This document shows positions 42,123 to 54,873 of a stretch of DNA of 64,000 nt, piece by piece. The stretch's first letter is position 1, and the number at the start of each line of letters is the position of its first letter. A program made the position numbers and the translations under genes. The notes under the pieces are model-generated. The model had not been told where the DNA came from, ran no database searches, and saw only the letters and a list, made by a program, of their open reading frames with translations. This DNA comes from Flectonema sp. DT1601 (lineage: Eukaryota > Euglenozoa > Diplonemea > Diplonemida > Diplonemidae): NCBI GenBank assembly GCA_964019425.1, contig OZ025816.1, positions 682,001-746,000 on the forward strand, in the 5' to 3' direction.

Positions 42123-44232
42123 TTTGTGTGAGAAGTTAGCGTACGACAAAAAGCCATTGCAATCGTCTTTTGCAAAGTATTCCTTCTGCAGGTGTTTGCT
42201 CGTGAATTCAAAATTCTTGATAAAGCGTGCCTTCGCTTATGACAATTATCCTAAAAAATTGGCAATGGTAATATCGTGCGCTTCCTTACTCCACTTCTAA
42301 TCGTGTCTGGTTACACAGCAAACTGTATTTGCAGGTTCGGCCAAAGCAATCACATTTATGCTATTTACAACTTGTCACCAAAGCCGGAACATTCTGTTTG
42401 CTTTTCAAATGTAGTTGATTGTTACATTTGTGAAGCAACAGAAGTAGTGCTTTTCTTTACAAACCCCCCTACCTGTCATTTTTTTTCCCGTTCTTGTTTG
42501 TTATGTTTTTGACGTTAGTCAGGAAAACTGAAAAACAAAAACAAAAACAACAACAAGTCTCCTTATGGTTGGTTGCGTACTCGCTCAAGAAGCAGAATAG
42601 CACTTTTTCACATTTAGCCACTTCTGTTTGCTACTTTGTACAAAGATGGATATTTTTGTAGAATGAAAAAAAAAAAAAAAAAAAAAAGTAATAAATCATT
42701 ATGACGAAAATTAAAAGAAACAAAAGTAAAAATAGGATTTTAACAAAAAAAAAAAAAAAAAAAGCAGAAATTATTGCTGTAATGACAGTTCGCTTTTTCT
42801 TCTTTTTTTTTTTTGTTTTTTTTCAAAATTTGTTTGTAGGTGTGTTGTGACATAGTAGAGTGTTTCGATTTTCTTTTTTGGGGAGCGGGTGTGGGTGTGG
42901 GTAATTGAACACAAGTCTCAATAGGTCGTCTCGTTCTGAATATATTTTTTTCGTATCTTTCCCCTCTTCTGTCATATTTTTACCAATATTCGCATTTTAC
43001 TTAACCTTGTTTCCCTCCCCAAGTTGTTCAAGTCAATGTCTGTGAGGCATTGACTTTTCCTCTTCCTCTCTCTAGTTATTCTTCTTTTGTCAGACAAGAC
43101 GACCTATTTAAAACTTGTGTCTTTAAGGATTTTTTTTTTTTTTAAATTATTTTTCCTCCTCTTGTCGTTTCACTCTAAGAGTCACAACACGCTGTATTCA
43201 AAAAAAAAGGAAAGAAAAAAAAAAAAAAGAAGGAACAGAAAGAAAGAAAGCCAAGTGATCCGGGTTGCCTTTTTTATGGAAAACCTAGCACCCGGGTCTA
43301 TGTTTTTAATTCCCTTCCCCCCAAAATATTTATTTTCTCCTTCTCTCATTGTTGGTTGTCGATGGTTGCGTATGTTTTCTTTTTAACAAGAAGACAAATT
43401 GAACGCAATAATTTTGTGTCAGACAATCCATTCCAATTGTGGTATTTTTGATGTCCACGCATATGCAAATATGCGGGAGTTCTTCGTTCTCAACTTCACT
43501 GATAACTACAGAACTGTGATCTGCTTCAAAAGTAGCAGCTGTGTTTCAATTTCTATTTTTTTTTTTTTTTTTTTTGTTTGACTTCAGTTCATCATTTCAT
43601 TACACGGGTAGCTTGCTATTTTTTTTTTCTCTTCTTTTTCTTTTTCTTTTTTTTTTTGTTTTTTTTTTTTTGTTTTGTCAAAATAGTAATAAGTAGTATT
43701 TTTAATAATCTTCATTGTCTTGATGTTGATGTGACTTTTGTATTTTCAACACACTCTTATTTTTTTTAAATTTAACGGCTAGTAGAAACAGGAATCAAAA
43801 AATAAAAATAAACTATTAATCACTCCCCCGGTTTAACCTTATTACTTATTTTTAGTATTATGAAGTTTATTACTGTTTTTCTACATTGCCAAACTATCAC
43901 TCCCCCAGCTTTGTTGTTTTTTTTTCTTTTACGGATTCGTTAATCAAATCTGAAAACCTCTCTTTCGAGTTAGTCACCAAAGGTATGCTGTTCTTTCTCT
44001 CTTCACCCTCTTGGCAAACTTTTTTATTTTATTTTAATTGTCACTACGTTGTGTGGAACGCATACAACATAATGTGTTTTTTTTTTTACATTCAAAAAAT
44101 AACATCAAAAAAAAAAAAAAAAAAAAAAAAAAAACGTCGAAAATAATTTTTCTCTGTAAGGCGCAGTTATGACCATAATGCTTTGGACAATTGAGTCCTC
44201 GGCGGGGTTCTATTTTCTGCCGTGGTATGTGG

Positions 44233-44258
44233 GCATATGGCACATATGGCACATATGG
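44233..44258 (+). repeat. Tandem 9-bp repeat
   Basis: Three units of CATATGGCA-type sequence (the last diverging after CATATGG), each containing the palindrome CATATG. Confidence 0.8.
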
Positions 44259-44378
44259 TGTATTATAATAAAAAGAATGCTGCATGTAGAAGAAAAAAAG
44301 GTTTTTTGTTTTTTTTCCATGTTTTCCCCCACTCCCAGATCATTTCTCTTTTATTTTCTTTAGTTGTTTCAACCTGTT

Positions 44379-44513
44379 AGCCTCTGGACAAGGTGGGAGC
44401 TGGGAGTCGATTACTTTCAGCCGAAACCATGAACTACAATCTTCGCGATTGGGTCCTTACTGATGCGGGCTACCCAGACCCCTCGTACTCAGTGCTGTAT
44501 TTTGCTAACTAAA
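44379..44513 (+). ncRNA. Structured repeat family, copy B
   Basis: This matches copy A along its length. The first stem differs in bases but still pairs as RNA: GCTGGGAGT (44399-44407) with ACTTTCAGC (44413-44421), using two G-U pairs. The second stem is improved to CAATC-TTCGC-GATTG. GGGTCCTTACTGATGCGGGC and TACCCAGACCCCTCGTA are identical to copy A. It ends GTATTTTGCTAACTAAA. Confidence 0.55.
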
Positions 44514-45483
44514 ATATTCGCAAGCTTGCTGGGGGAGGTGGTGACTCATCTTGTGTATGAAAAGATTCCTTCTCCAGTTCTATTTCTCTAATTCCAAAGG
44601 CAAAAGCTTCAAAGAAAAAAAAATTTCAAGAGGAAAAAAACAAAAGAGAAAAACAAAAAATTGCGCGTGTTTTTTCTCTGATTGTGGCCACATTGGTAGT
44701 TAACTTAGTTGGAATTCAACACGTAATTTAATTTAAGGATTTTTTTTTTCATTTTGATGTCAGAATATGTTGCAAAGACTTTCTGATAGGGTGCACTGTG
44801 GATTTTGATCCCCGATGTGTACTTCCAACAAGAGAATCACACTAGTGTATTACCGCCGCTGAAAATAAAACCTAATATTGTGGCGGCATGCAGCAATCAA
44901 ATCGCTGTTCTTTTTTCTTTTTTTGTTTATTTATCTGTCAAAAAGCGGTAATGGTCTTTTTTTTTTTCAAAAAAAAAGATGTGCTGTGAATTATTAATTG
45001 CATGCTGCTGGTTTGTTATTTTAATTATTTTTGTATTTTTTTTTTTTTTTTTTTTGTATTTTATTTTTTTTTTATATTGATGAGTGACATGAGCTCATTA
45101 ATTGCTTTGCAGATTACAGTGACTGATTTCTGACCAAACAAGTTAATTGGTATGTTAGTTGCCTCACGGCAATTACCGCTTTCCGATCTACAGCTGATAG
45201 GTAGGGCATCACTTGTACTTTGTGCACTGAAAAAAAAAAAAAAAAAAAATTAAAAAAAAAAAAAAAAAAAAAAAACTCGTTTCCCCCCTCTTATTTCCGC
45301 CTTCCCTTTGCTTACAATTATCTCATTTTCTTTATTGTTAGGCTTAGCGGCATTTCTTTATCTTTGTTCTCGTCGGCTTCATTAGTAGTGTTATTTCTTT
45401 TTAGGATGAGGTAATACTGCTGTTTTGGCTGACACGAATTGCTGTGCCTCTTTTTCGTTAGTATTTTAGTTAATTAATTTCCT

Positions 45484-45510
45484 TATTATGACAAGTAGTT
45501 TGGATGGTTT
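45484..45510 (+). repeat. Dispersed motif, copy 4 (weak)
   Basis: TTATGACAAGTAGTTTGGATGGTTT followed by a T30 run. It is the least similar of the four copies and may be coincidental. Confidence 0.25.
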
Positions 45511-45748
45511 TTTTTTTTTTTTTTTTTTTTTTTTTGCAACAATGTTCCTGCATACCTACAGCAACTTGCTTCTCCTTCTGAGAATCCAATTCGTGATGGT
45601 GACTGATTTCAGGTGCGCTTTGGAGAGGTGATCAAAAGATGATCAACCCAATGGTGAATAAGTAATGCAATCCTACTACAGCTGTTTTTTTATTTCTATT
45701 TTAATATTAACAAACAAACTACCCCCCGAGTTTCATGTATGAGTATTC

Positions 45749-45778
45749 TTTGTGACATCATTGTTGTGACATCACTGT
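45749..45778 (+). repeat. 14-bp tandem duplication
   Basis: TTGTGACATCATTG is followed directly by TTGTGACATCACTG. It is a simple local duplication. Confidence 0.75.
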
Positions 45779-48628
45779 TGGCATAATTATGGTGGCAGGA
45801 TTTAAATTTGAAAAAAAAAAAAAAAAATCCAATTCCTTTAAAATTTCTCCATTGTGAGGATCATTTGAGCAAAACTGTTGGACCTGCAAACTCACTACCC
45901 TTTTTTTTTGTTTTTTTTTTAAACATCTTTATTTGGGCTGTATTTTTTCTTACAACTATTATGCTAATTGTTGCAGTCATGAATTTGTTTTTCGACATTC
46001 ATGAATATTAAATTTGCGACACTATTTTGCTTTTTAGTATTCTTCTACATGTGATATCGGACCCGCTATTCTCGTAGCCCTTTTTTTGGAATATCCTTTC
46101 GTTAACTTATCTACTGCTCTGTTTTCAATACAATCAAATTTTAAAAAAACCTCACCAACGCGGACTAACGTCTTGATAGGCTTCTTGTAAAATATATTTC
46201 AAGAGGATTTGCTGGAGTGTTGTGTCTCGACAGGGAAAGATTCTTGCTGGTGTATTGGTTCGGTTGCTTTTCTTAAGTGTTTGTCCAGTCAACCTTCACA
46301 GAGGTTCTGTTCTTCTGGTTGTACATTCGTAGTTCGCCTAGAAGCGATTTAGACAACCAAAATAATAAGTAATTGTAACTTGTCTGAATCATTTCCCCGA
46401 CACGGATAGTAGTCTGGGGTACGTCAATGACAATGTTACAGTAAAGTGATCGAGTATTGTATTGTAAGTTTCTTTCTTTTTTTTTTCCCTTCATAACAAA
46501 AAATTAAAAGCTTATTGTCTCATTTGTGTGTTGTAAAACGGTACCATCTGTTCTCCTGAATTGAATCTTGTGTAAAAGAAACAAATGAGGAATTCACCCG
46601 TTGTTTTTTCTTCTCATTTTTCTCGCAGTAGTTTTTTCCCCAAAAAAAAAAAAACCAACCAACTAACCAAAAAAAAAAAAAAAAAAAAAAAAAAGAAAGG
46701 AGAGCCCAATACTAACGAAAAAAAGCCTCTCAAATCGGTATTCAATCCGATTATTATTATCATTATTCCTTTTTTTTTTTTTTTTTTTTTGCATTTTCTA
46801 CCAATTGGGTTAGAACTGATGCCTCTGCTAGACCTCAACTAAGATAAAAGCATAAAAATTATAACTTTTCAAACACGTTTTAACCAAATGAGTTGCTATC
46901 AAATATGCAAGAAATTTGGTTGATTAGAGTAAGAAGTAATCTTTAATTTTTTTTTCTTTCTCCCGAAGATGAAAACGTCGCCTACTTAGACACTTTTATA
47001 CTTTTTTTTTTATTTTTTTTTAAAACAAATACTGAAAATATAGTTTTTTGTTTTGTGTATTTAATTTTCTTGGGTTGGGATGTGTGCTAATTCATCGCCT
47101 TTATCATTTTCTTTATTTTGACTGCGGCATATCTTCTGTTGCAAATCGTGCTGTTTTTGCTTGTTGATTGCGGCAGAGGATCCTTCCTGCATTGAACTAC
47201 TTTTTTTTTTTGGAATCGTGAATCACTCACTCCCGTCCCCCAAAAGCTGCTTGTTATTTCATTTTTTAATCCGAGGTTCGTTTTTTCACTTCCTTTTTTT
47301 TTTTTTTTTTTTTCTATTTCTGCGGTGGTCCTGAGTAGAGCCTGGAATACCTCCCCGAGAGAGCGCCCTAAGCAGATTAAATTGTGACCAAACTGACTAA
47401 TAAGAAAGTCAGAGAAAGGGAATTGCAGAAGTCGAGGTGGTATATTTTCGGGAAATTGCTCAACGGAAAAAAAAAAATAAAATAAAAACACGTTGCTCAT
47501 GAAAAAAAATAATATTTGGAACTGTTTTCTTTATGCAATCTCTATTTAATAAAGAGGAAGAAGAAAACAAAAAGAAATCACTAACGACTATGTGTTATCT
47601 TCGGAATGGACCTGCAGAAAAATTTCAAAGAGGAAGAACGTCAAGCGAAGCCACAGATAACCAAAAGCAACTTCACTCCCCTTCCCATCCAAACTCCTAA
47701 ACTGCTTAAAGGAGTATATCATTATTTATAATATAGATTACAGTTAGCTGTAGATCTTCTTCTCTTGTTCATAACTTATGTAATCTTTTCGTATTTTTAA
47801 ATAATTTGCTACACATGGAACAAACGCAAAAAGTGTGTGGTATCTACGAAGTCTGTTCTTTGACTCTCATAAGGATGCCTGTGACGTTACGTTCGCAAAT
47901 TGAAAAGAGATTAACACTTAGCAGGGTACCGGTAACGTGTTTTCTCCTTCTCCATTTCCCCCTCCTCTCCCTCCCCTTCATTTGTTCATTTGTTAGGGTG
48001 TGTTTGCTTTTACTGGAAATTATGTGGGCATTCATCCCTGTGGCCAAGTTGGTCACGGGAGAGGCCTTTTGTTTTGTTGGAGGGTTGGTTAGTCTACCGA
48101 GTCTCCTTGATTCTCTCAAAAAATCATAACTGTATCCTAAAAGTCTTTCTGTACATTCTTGGTATCAGCCGAACAGAGGACATACAATGGGTGTTTATAA
48201 CTGCTGCAGTTTGGGTTTCTTTTTTTTTAGTTTCAAAAGATCCTGATTTCTGCTGGAGGTCGACAATTGTCTCTCTGCAGTTCCCCGCGACGCAGTTTTT
48301 TTTCTTCTCCTTGTATTTTTCTTTCTCCCATTCTTTTCTTGGGATCGAAACATAGGCATTTACAAAGCGAACCGATTTTCGTATTTGCAACGAAATGTTA
48401 TAATTCCCTCCTAAGTAGATACTTTTTTAAGGGCAGCATCGGTTGAGCTACAAAGCTCTTGCAATGTTAGTCTTTTCGTAGTACAGAAATCAAGAGTAGT
48501 GGAGACCATCCTTTTTCTCTCGACACGTTCATTTTTTTTAATAATAATTCTAATTAAATATCAGATTTTGTCTAGCTGCGATATAACCACAGTACCAAGT
48601 AGTGGCATTTCGAGTTATGACATATGAA

Positions 48629-48732
48629 GGTAGCCTGCGTACTGCGGTTACCCAAAACAACTGAATTATCAATGAAAGACGTGTTTGAATGTTCTTACGC
48701 AATTGGATGCCTGCGTACGGCGGCTTCAATTG
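48629..48732 (+). other. Pair of hairpins with the same loop in different stems
   Basis: Hairpin 1 (48629-48652): GGTAGCC-TGCGTACTGC-GGTTACC. Hairpin 2 (48700-48732): CAATTG-GAT-GCC-TGCGTACGGC-GGC-TT-CAATTG. The ten-base loops differ by one base, while the outer stems are unrelated in sequence yet both pair. Confidence 0.55.
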
Positions 48733-49722
48733 TGTGAAAAAGTCTGACGCTCTGATGTAAAAGTTCTTTTTTTTTTTTTAATCAAAAAAGATAGTTCTGA
48801 AAGCACATATGAAAAGCAAATTGTTTGACAGTCATACTCAACAAGTACTACAGGCACAGTTACTGTGCTGCTGCTCTTAAAATCTTTTTAACTGTCGTTT
48901 TCTCTATTTTCTGTCCTCATAGTTAACATGCATGCTCAGTTTGCATGGTTGTAGTGTGGGTCAGAAATATTTACGTCTCTTTTTTTTCTCTTCTTATATT
49001 GTTGTCTTCCCGGTAGAAGAAATACTATCAGTTTCCTCCTCATAATCAGTCGGGGTTGTTTGCAAGTAAAAAGAAATATGAGTTAGAAGCCTTTTCTATT
49101 CTTGAGAGTTCCCACAACCTGCTTTGTATTTTTTCTCCACTTATACGGATTTCTACTTCAAGGTAACGCCGCCTGTGGTAAAGAAGTCCAATAACCTCTC
49201 GTATGGGGAACGTTTTCTTTTTTTTTTGTTTTTATTGTAAGTGTACCCGTGTTTTCTTATCAATTTCTTTCATACTTTTTTCCCTTTAAGTAAGATGATT
49301 TGGTGTTTATTTTACATCAGTTCTCCGTTTTCTCTTTTTTACTTTATCTATGGTGGTTGTGCTTGAAAAAAATGAAAAAAAATAAATAAAAACACAAGCA
49401 ATTAGCTTATGAGGTTTGTTATGGCGGGATGATCCCCGCAACAGTGTATGTGCTATCTAAGATGCGCATACCTGAATGGAACGAGTAAAAAAATAAAAAA
49501 AAAGCTCTCCAGTTTCTTTACCCCCTTTTTGCTTTAATGGCTCTCACAATGTTTTTTCCCTTACAATTATGTTTTTATACCAAGCGGGTTAGTGCCCTGC
49601 TCAACAAACAATTTTCTTTTTTTGGCTAAAATTCTGTCTTTTTCGTTTCCTTTTCCCTCTCATTGTTTACTAAAAGTTGATGTTTTTCCAGTTGCAGCAT
49701 TTTTTTTTTTTAGTTCTCGATT

Positions 49723-49747
49723 GAAGAAGCCTTTCAAAGGCTTCTTC
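49723..49747 (+). other. Perfect 12-bp hairpin
   Basis: GAAGAAGCCTTT-C-AAAGGCTTCTTC. The core CTTTCAAAG is shared with the hairpin at 62457-62473 after the tubulin gene. Confidence 0.65.
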
Positions 49748-52010
49748 AGAGCATTGTGTACTGGCTAACTTCGGCTACATCCTGCTATGCTGTATTCCCC
49801 TCCCATGGGTTGGATTTCTTTTCTCAAAGCGACATAAAATTCCGGTTGCTGTACTATTCCCCCGCGTGCCAGCTATTGCGAGTTTCTTTTTCGTAGAGTA
49901 CCTTAGCAAAGTTGAAGTTTTTAATCCATTTTTTTGCTAGAAGCCAACTTCACTTCAAATTCAACTTTTAACACGCCGGTATCAAGTTGCTTCTTTTTCG
50001 ACCTTTTTAAAAAAAAAAAAAAGTATCAATTTCGCCTTTTTTTTGTTTCGCAATCGGCGAATAGACACGTCGTTGTCGCGCCGATTAAATCCGGAAGAAA
50101 AAAAAAAAAAAAAACACTCTATCAGCTGGACGTTTGTTTGCAGTTATTGCCCCCATTTTTTTACTATGTTGTTATTATGTTGGTTCCTTGTTTCGGTAGG
50201 CTACAGGTTAGACATTTCGCAATAAAAAAAAAATTTTTATTTCGCTCCACTGCGAAATTCAGCCTAAAACTCCTATCAAAAGTGTGCTTAGTTTTTTTTG
50301 TATGCAGCCATTTCCGATAGTTGCTGCGGGAGGGATTTCCTTTCATTCCTCAAAAAAAAAGAAAAAAAAGAATTAAAAAAAATATATCAATATTGCTTCC
50401 ACATATTTTCGATTTTCGCTCTGAAGAATGATTACCTAACAGTACCGTATGGAACAAGAAGCATGACGCATGTGAACCTTGCAGGAGGTGAGTTGTCGCT
50501 GCGATGCTATTGGTTTTATACGTTTTATATGTTGTACTAGGAACCAAAAAAAATATGTAAATTCAATTAAAAAAGAATAGCCCAATCGAGCTGACGCCTT
50601 GCAGCTCTGCAGAAATCAACCAGTTTTTATCAGAAAAAAAAAAAAAAAAAAAAAAAAAAAAGATAGAAAGAAATTCCGTCCCTTGCCTAAGGAAGAGACT
50701 GCTTTTCAAAACACGTGCTCTTATTAAATTGAGAGCAAAGAATAACCGTCTACTCTTTGCAAGTGTTTATTTAACGAAAGAAAACCTGCTGTTTTGCAAA
50801 AAAAAAAAAACCATCTCGGAGCATTCTAATCGGCACTTTTAGTCTGAGAGTAGCAGTGGCGCCGTATCGAACCCGAATAGAAAACTTAGAGCATATTATA
50901 TTCCTTCTCCCATTAGAAACTTATTAACAGATGCTTTCTTAAAGCCAACAGGTGCTCAAAAAGTAGGGAAAAATAATCCTAGAGTCTGACTTGTCTTTTT
51001 CGCATAAAGCGAACCTGACTACTTCATGAGTCTTAGACTGCGGATTGGGTCATCTGTTACTGTGAGTTATCTAGCACTCATAATATGCAGAAATGTTGGA
51101 TTAAATAACTAACTAATGTGGAATACTCATATTCTATCCGGAGTAGCTATGCGTGATGAAAAAAAAAATAACTGACATGAAAAAAAAAATGAAAAGATTT
51201 TGAGAAAAATAAAGGAATGTATAAATTTCTATTTTCAAACTTTATGTGATGTGTCCTTGTTTAGTGAATTCGTTGTCAGTGGCTGCCTGTTGCATTGACA
51301 GACAACTTTTCCACTCTAACTGATGTTAAAAATTTCCCCCTTTTTTCTTATTCATAGCTCACATTGTTCCTCCTTACGAATTCGGAATCTTGTAGCTAGT
51401 TGTGTTTTTTTCCCCCCTTTTTTTTTCGTCACGAAGAAACGAGTTTCCACCTCCCCATTGATTCTGTAAAAAACTAAGAGCCAAAATTGGATCGTGTCAG
51501 TAGACGAGTCACAAAAGTAACTAAGTTGGTTATGACTTCCAGGCAGGTCCTTTGTATTTATTTTTCCCATTCTCTAATTTACTCAAATTAGTTTCAAACA
51601 GCAAACGGTTTCACATTTTTTTTTTTTTTGCGAAAACCGTTCTTTTTTATATTTTTTTTATTTACTTTTTTTTTCCTCACCCCCTCTAAAATCGTAAAAA
51701 GAATTACCGTAAAAGAAAAAAAAATGGTTTCGTCCACAATAATTTTCGACAAACTACGTATTTGTCACCTCCTAAAAACTTCAGAGGGTGAGTTTACGTA
51801 GTACATTCTTGCCTGCAGACTACTTCGATTCAATGTAGTGCCTAGAGCTGTCGAGTTGTGGTGGGGAATTCGGGAGGGCAGTCGGGTTTCCTTTTCGGAC
51901 GACCTTTTACTTTTACAGTTTTTTTTTAAACAGATAACGATAAGTCCCTTTTCACGGATTAATTTACAGAATGAACCAATTGAGATTGGCTTTGATCAAT
52001 CGGTTGCTGC

Positions 52011-52046
52011 GTTCAACGAAATATAAAGTTAATCTGAATGGTTTCT
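52011..52046 (+). repeat. Dispersed motif, copy 3
   Basis: GTTCAACGAAATATAAAG then TTAATCTGAATGGTTTCT. It is the closest match to copy 1 (2145-2179) and is followed by T-rich sequence. Confidence 0.5.
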
Positions 52047-52785
52047 ATTTTTTTAATCATAATAATATCACTCACTTCTTCAGATGGAGGTGATCACTTT
52101 TGTTAGTATTTCTTTAAAAAAAAAAATCCCTCCAACCGTATTCATTTCTTCTGTGGGTGAAACCGGTATTAACAAAAAAAAAAAAAAAAAAAAAAACTTC
52201 TCCCATGAAACATGTAATGTAAGCTTGTCCATTCATCTATAAACGATTGCAATTGTAAGGGACAAATAAAAGAAGAGCGCGTTCAGGAGAATAACAAGAA
52301 ACTATTATAAACCAAGCAATTTATCTCATTGTTTGCTGGTTGTGGTTATTTTCATATTTTTCTTTCTGTATCGTTGTATTGGCTCCTTTGCTCCCTTTTA
52401 ATCACTATTTTCATATCATATTCGTTCTCTAGCTTTGGAAATATAGTGAATAAACTCGTTCAGCATACGACTTTCTCTTTCCATTTTTTTTTTTTTTTTT
52501 TGTAAACCAGATTCCATTTTCCCCACATCCAGGACTCCCAATACAGCCGTATCGATGCGGCGTGGTTTAACAGACAAGTCCGATAACTCTCCTTTAGTTA
52601 TATACAACATTATCAAAAAAAATAAAATAAAGAAAAATTCTATCCCTTACAGAATCCAAACGCCCCGCCCCCAGAGTCTTTGTTTTTATATATTTTATTT
52701 TATTTTATTTTCTTTTTAATTTTATATATTCATTTATTTGTTTTCTTTTCTCTTTAGTTATCCTCATATCACTTCCTGACAACAA

Positions 52786-52940
52786 TCGGACAAGGTGGAA
52801 AGCTGACAATAGGCATACTGTGTTCATTATGCCCCGTCAGCCGAAGCTATAATAAAACAATCCTAATAAGATTGGGTCTAATTACGTTGCTGTTGCCTCG
52901 TAGCTCTAGGAGTTAACCCGATGCTCCCTAGTTTGCTGTA
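52786..52940 (+). ncRNA. Structured repeat family, diverged copy C
   Basis: It shares CGGACAAGGTGG with copies A and B (TGGACAAGGTGG in B) and the same order of elements. The first stem is GCTGAC (52802-52807) with GTCAGC (52836-52841), extended by GGCATA/TATGCC. Next comes CAATC...GATTGGGTCT, then TTTGCTGTA at the end. Most other bases differ, so homology is weaker than between A and B. Confidence 0.35.
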
Positions 52941-53651
52941 TCAGCGATGCACAGTACGCAATGTATCGGACTTCCTTATCTATCTATCTATCCACAAATA
53001 ATATTAACTAATCTTCATAGCTTAAAGCTAGTTAATTATTGTATTTATTCGATAATGCAAAGAAAAGAAGGGGAGGGAGGGGAAAAAAAACAAAAAAAAA
53101 AACAAAAAAAAACAAACAGCACATGAATATAACGAAAATATATATTATCCTAACGATGTGACTTGAAAATGCCACTTCATAAAAAAGAAATGAAGCACCT
53201 TACTTCACTAACTTCCGCTAATAAGCTTAGCGTAAAACTGCTAACTCACACTTAATCAAAGGCTGCAGGTTGCGAGCAGTTTTGTTTCTGCTTCGAAGCC
53301 TTGGGTCAACATTTCTTTCATTAATTTACTTATTGCCTTATACATAGACTGAGTGCTTCATAGCTCTTTAAGATTGCGGAGGCTTAACTTTATTTACCTT
53401 TTTTTTTTTGAATATAAGTTTTTACTTGAGCTATGAAAGTAAAAAATAACGCTTACTAAATAAAAGATAAGGGAAAAGATTTCTCCCCTTCGTTGGCATT
53501 TTCTCTCTTTAAATTTCTTTTCTGTTCATGGCATGTCTCTTGGAGGCAATTATTTCTCTTATTCATCCGACTGTGGGATTTGTGAATAGTAATGTAATGT
53601 TCATTTTTTTTTTTTCTCCCCTTTTTTCTTTTCCCTTTTTCGATGAAAGGG

Positions 53652-53683
<32 letters not shown>

Positions 53684-54035
53684 TGAAGAAAAACTTCTCT
53701 CTTCACCCTAGCTTTATTCCCCTCACAACCCCGACGACCATAGTTGTTGATTACAATTTCGCAGTCTAATCGAATAAAAAATATTTTGCGTCTTTTTTTA
53801 AAAAAAAATATCATTCTTTTTCGCATCTTTCTTTTTCCCTGTCTGCGCGTTTTCTAGTTTTATTTTATAATTCGTCTCAGCCTAGCACATGATGGATGGA
53901 TAAGTGGATTCTATTTGGCAATCCGGTTACGTTTTTTTTCGCTATCTTTCTAGCCTGTGTGGACATGATGTAGTTATTTTGTGTGCGAGTTCTTTCGAGT
54001 TCACAACAGGCAGTCAAAGCTAAGAAGAATTACGT

Positions 54036-54066
<31 letters not shown>

Positions 54067-54873
54067 GCGCTATGGGAAACAAAGAAATATGAGAATATGT
54101 AAAACATAAAAAAGAAAAAAAAAAGAAGAAAAAAAAAAATGGCACTCGTTAACTCTCTTTTGGTCTCTAGCTCGAATCGGGTTAATATTTGGTGCAAACA
54201 AGTTAATTAAAAAAAAAAAAAAAAAGTCAATCATTCTGTAACTTGATATTGAATGCATAACAATCGGAAAATGTTTGTTTTTGCCAACGAGTGGGAATTA
54301 CGTTAGAAACTTATAGCGAGAGTCTGACAATAAAAATTGGAAAAATGAAAAATACACTTAAGGTTGTAAGTCTACATACTCTGGAGGGATTCTAGTCAAG
54401 GGTATTGATGAAGTGTTTTTGAACCTGACTTTAGGAATCACGTTCTTCATAACTATGTTAGAGCCCCACCAGAGCTGTAGTAGCTTCAACACCTTAATTG
54501 TTTTTTTGTCCCACCTAGCTCCTGGTTTTTTATTTTCCTTTTTGCACCTCGTTTCTTCTTCTTTCCCATTTTTTTTTTTCATTTCTTTTTCTGTCGATGC
54601 CTTTGCGTTGTTTCAGTAACGGAAGTTGGTATGAACTTTTTCTTCAATCTTTATTTCTGCAGGAAAAAAATGAAATTACGACTGTGAAAAGGAACAGTAC
54701 TTCTGAAGACTGGACATAGGCAGCCACTAAAGATATCTTCGATACTTGAATTATGTGCCGTTGGATCCATAGCACTCGCACTGTAAGGAGGACAGCCACT
54801 GCACTCTGTGCTCTTTTACCTGTTGATTTCTAGTCAACATTATTACTTACTATTATTATTTTTTACAGGATAG

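Larger units (their letters stand above)
39175..54873. other. 15.7-kb gene-poor, homopolymer- and hairpin-rich segment
   Basis: I find no convincing protein gene here on either strand. Open frames are short (under 140 codons), full of Phe or Lys from poly(T)/poly(A), and match no family I know. The segment holds dozens of T or A runs of 10-35 bases and islands of more complex sequence. Those islands contain strong inverted repeats and at least two clear plus one diverged copy of a structured repeat (listed separately). No tRNA, 5S or large rRNA gene was recognised. It could be a noncoding-RNA locus, a silent or centromere-like region, or a transcription-unit boundary. Confidence 0.6.

Noticed and set aside
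39517-44513. Spliced-leader RNA gene as identity for repeat copies A and B (conserved AAGGTGG could be a donor; terminal ATTTTG could be an Sm site).
   Set aside because: The sequence upstream of AAGGTGG is not shared with copy C, whereas a leader exon should be the most conserved part. A and B are also 4.7 kb apart, not in a uniform tandem array.
39175-54873. Several open frames of 60-137 codons on both strands, for example 47087-47500 (-) and 47806-48129 (+).
   Set aside because: They are rich in Phe or Lys from poly(T)/poly(A), have no domain or conserved pattern, overlap each other and lack the codon character of the accepted genes.
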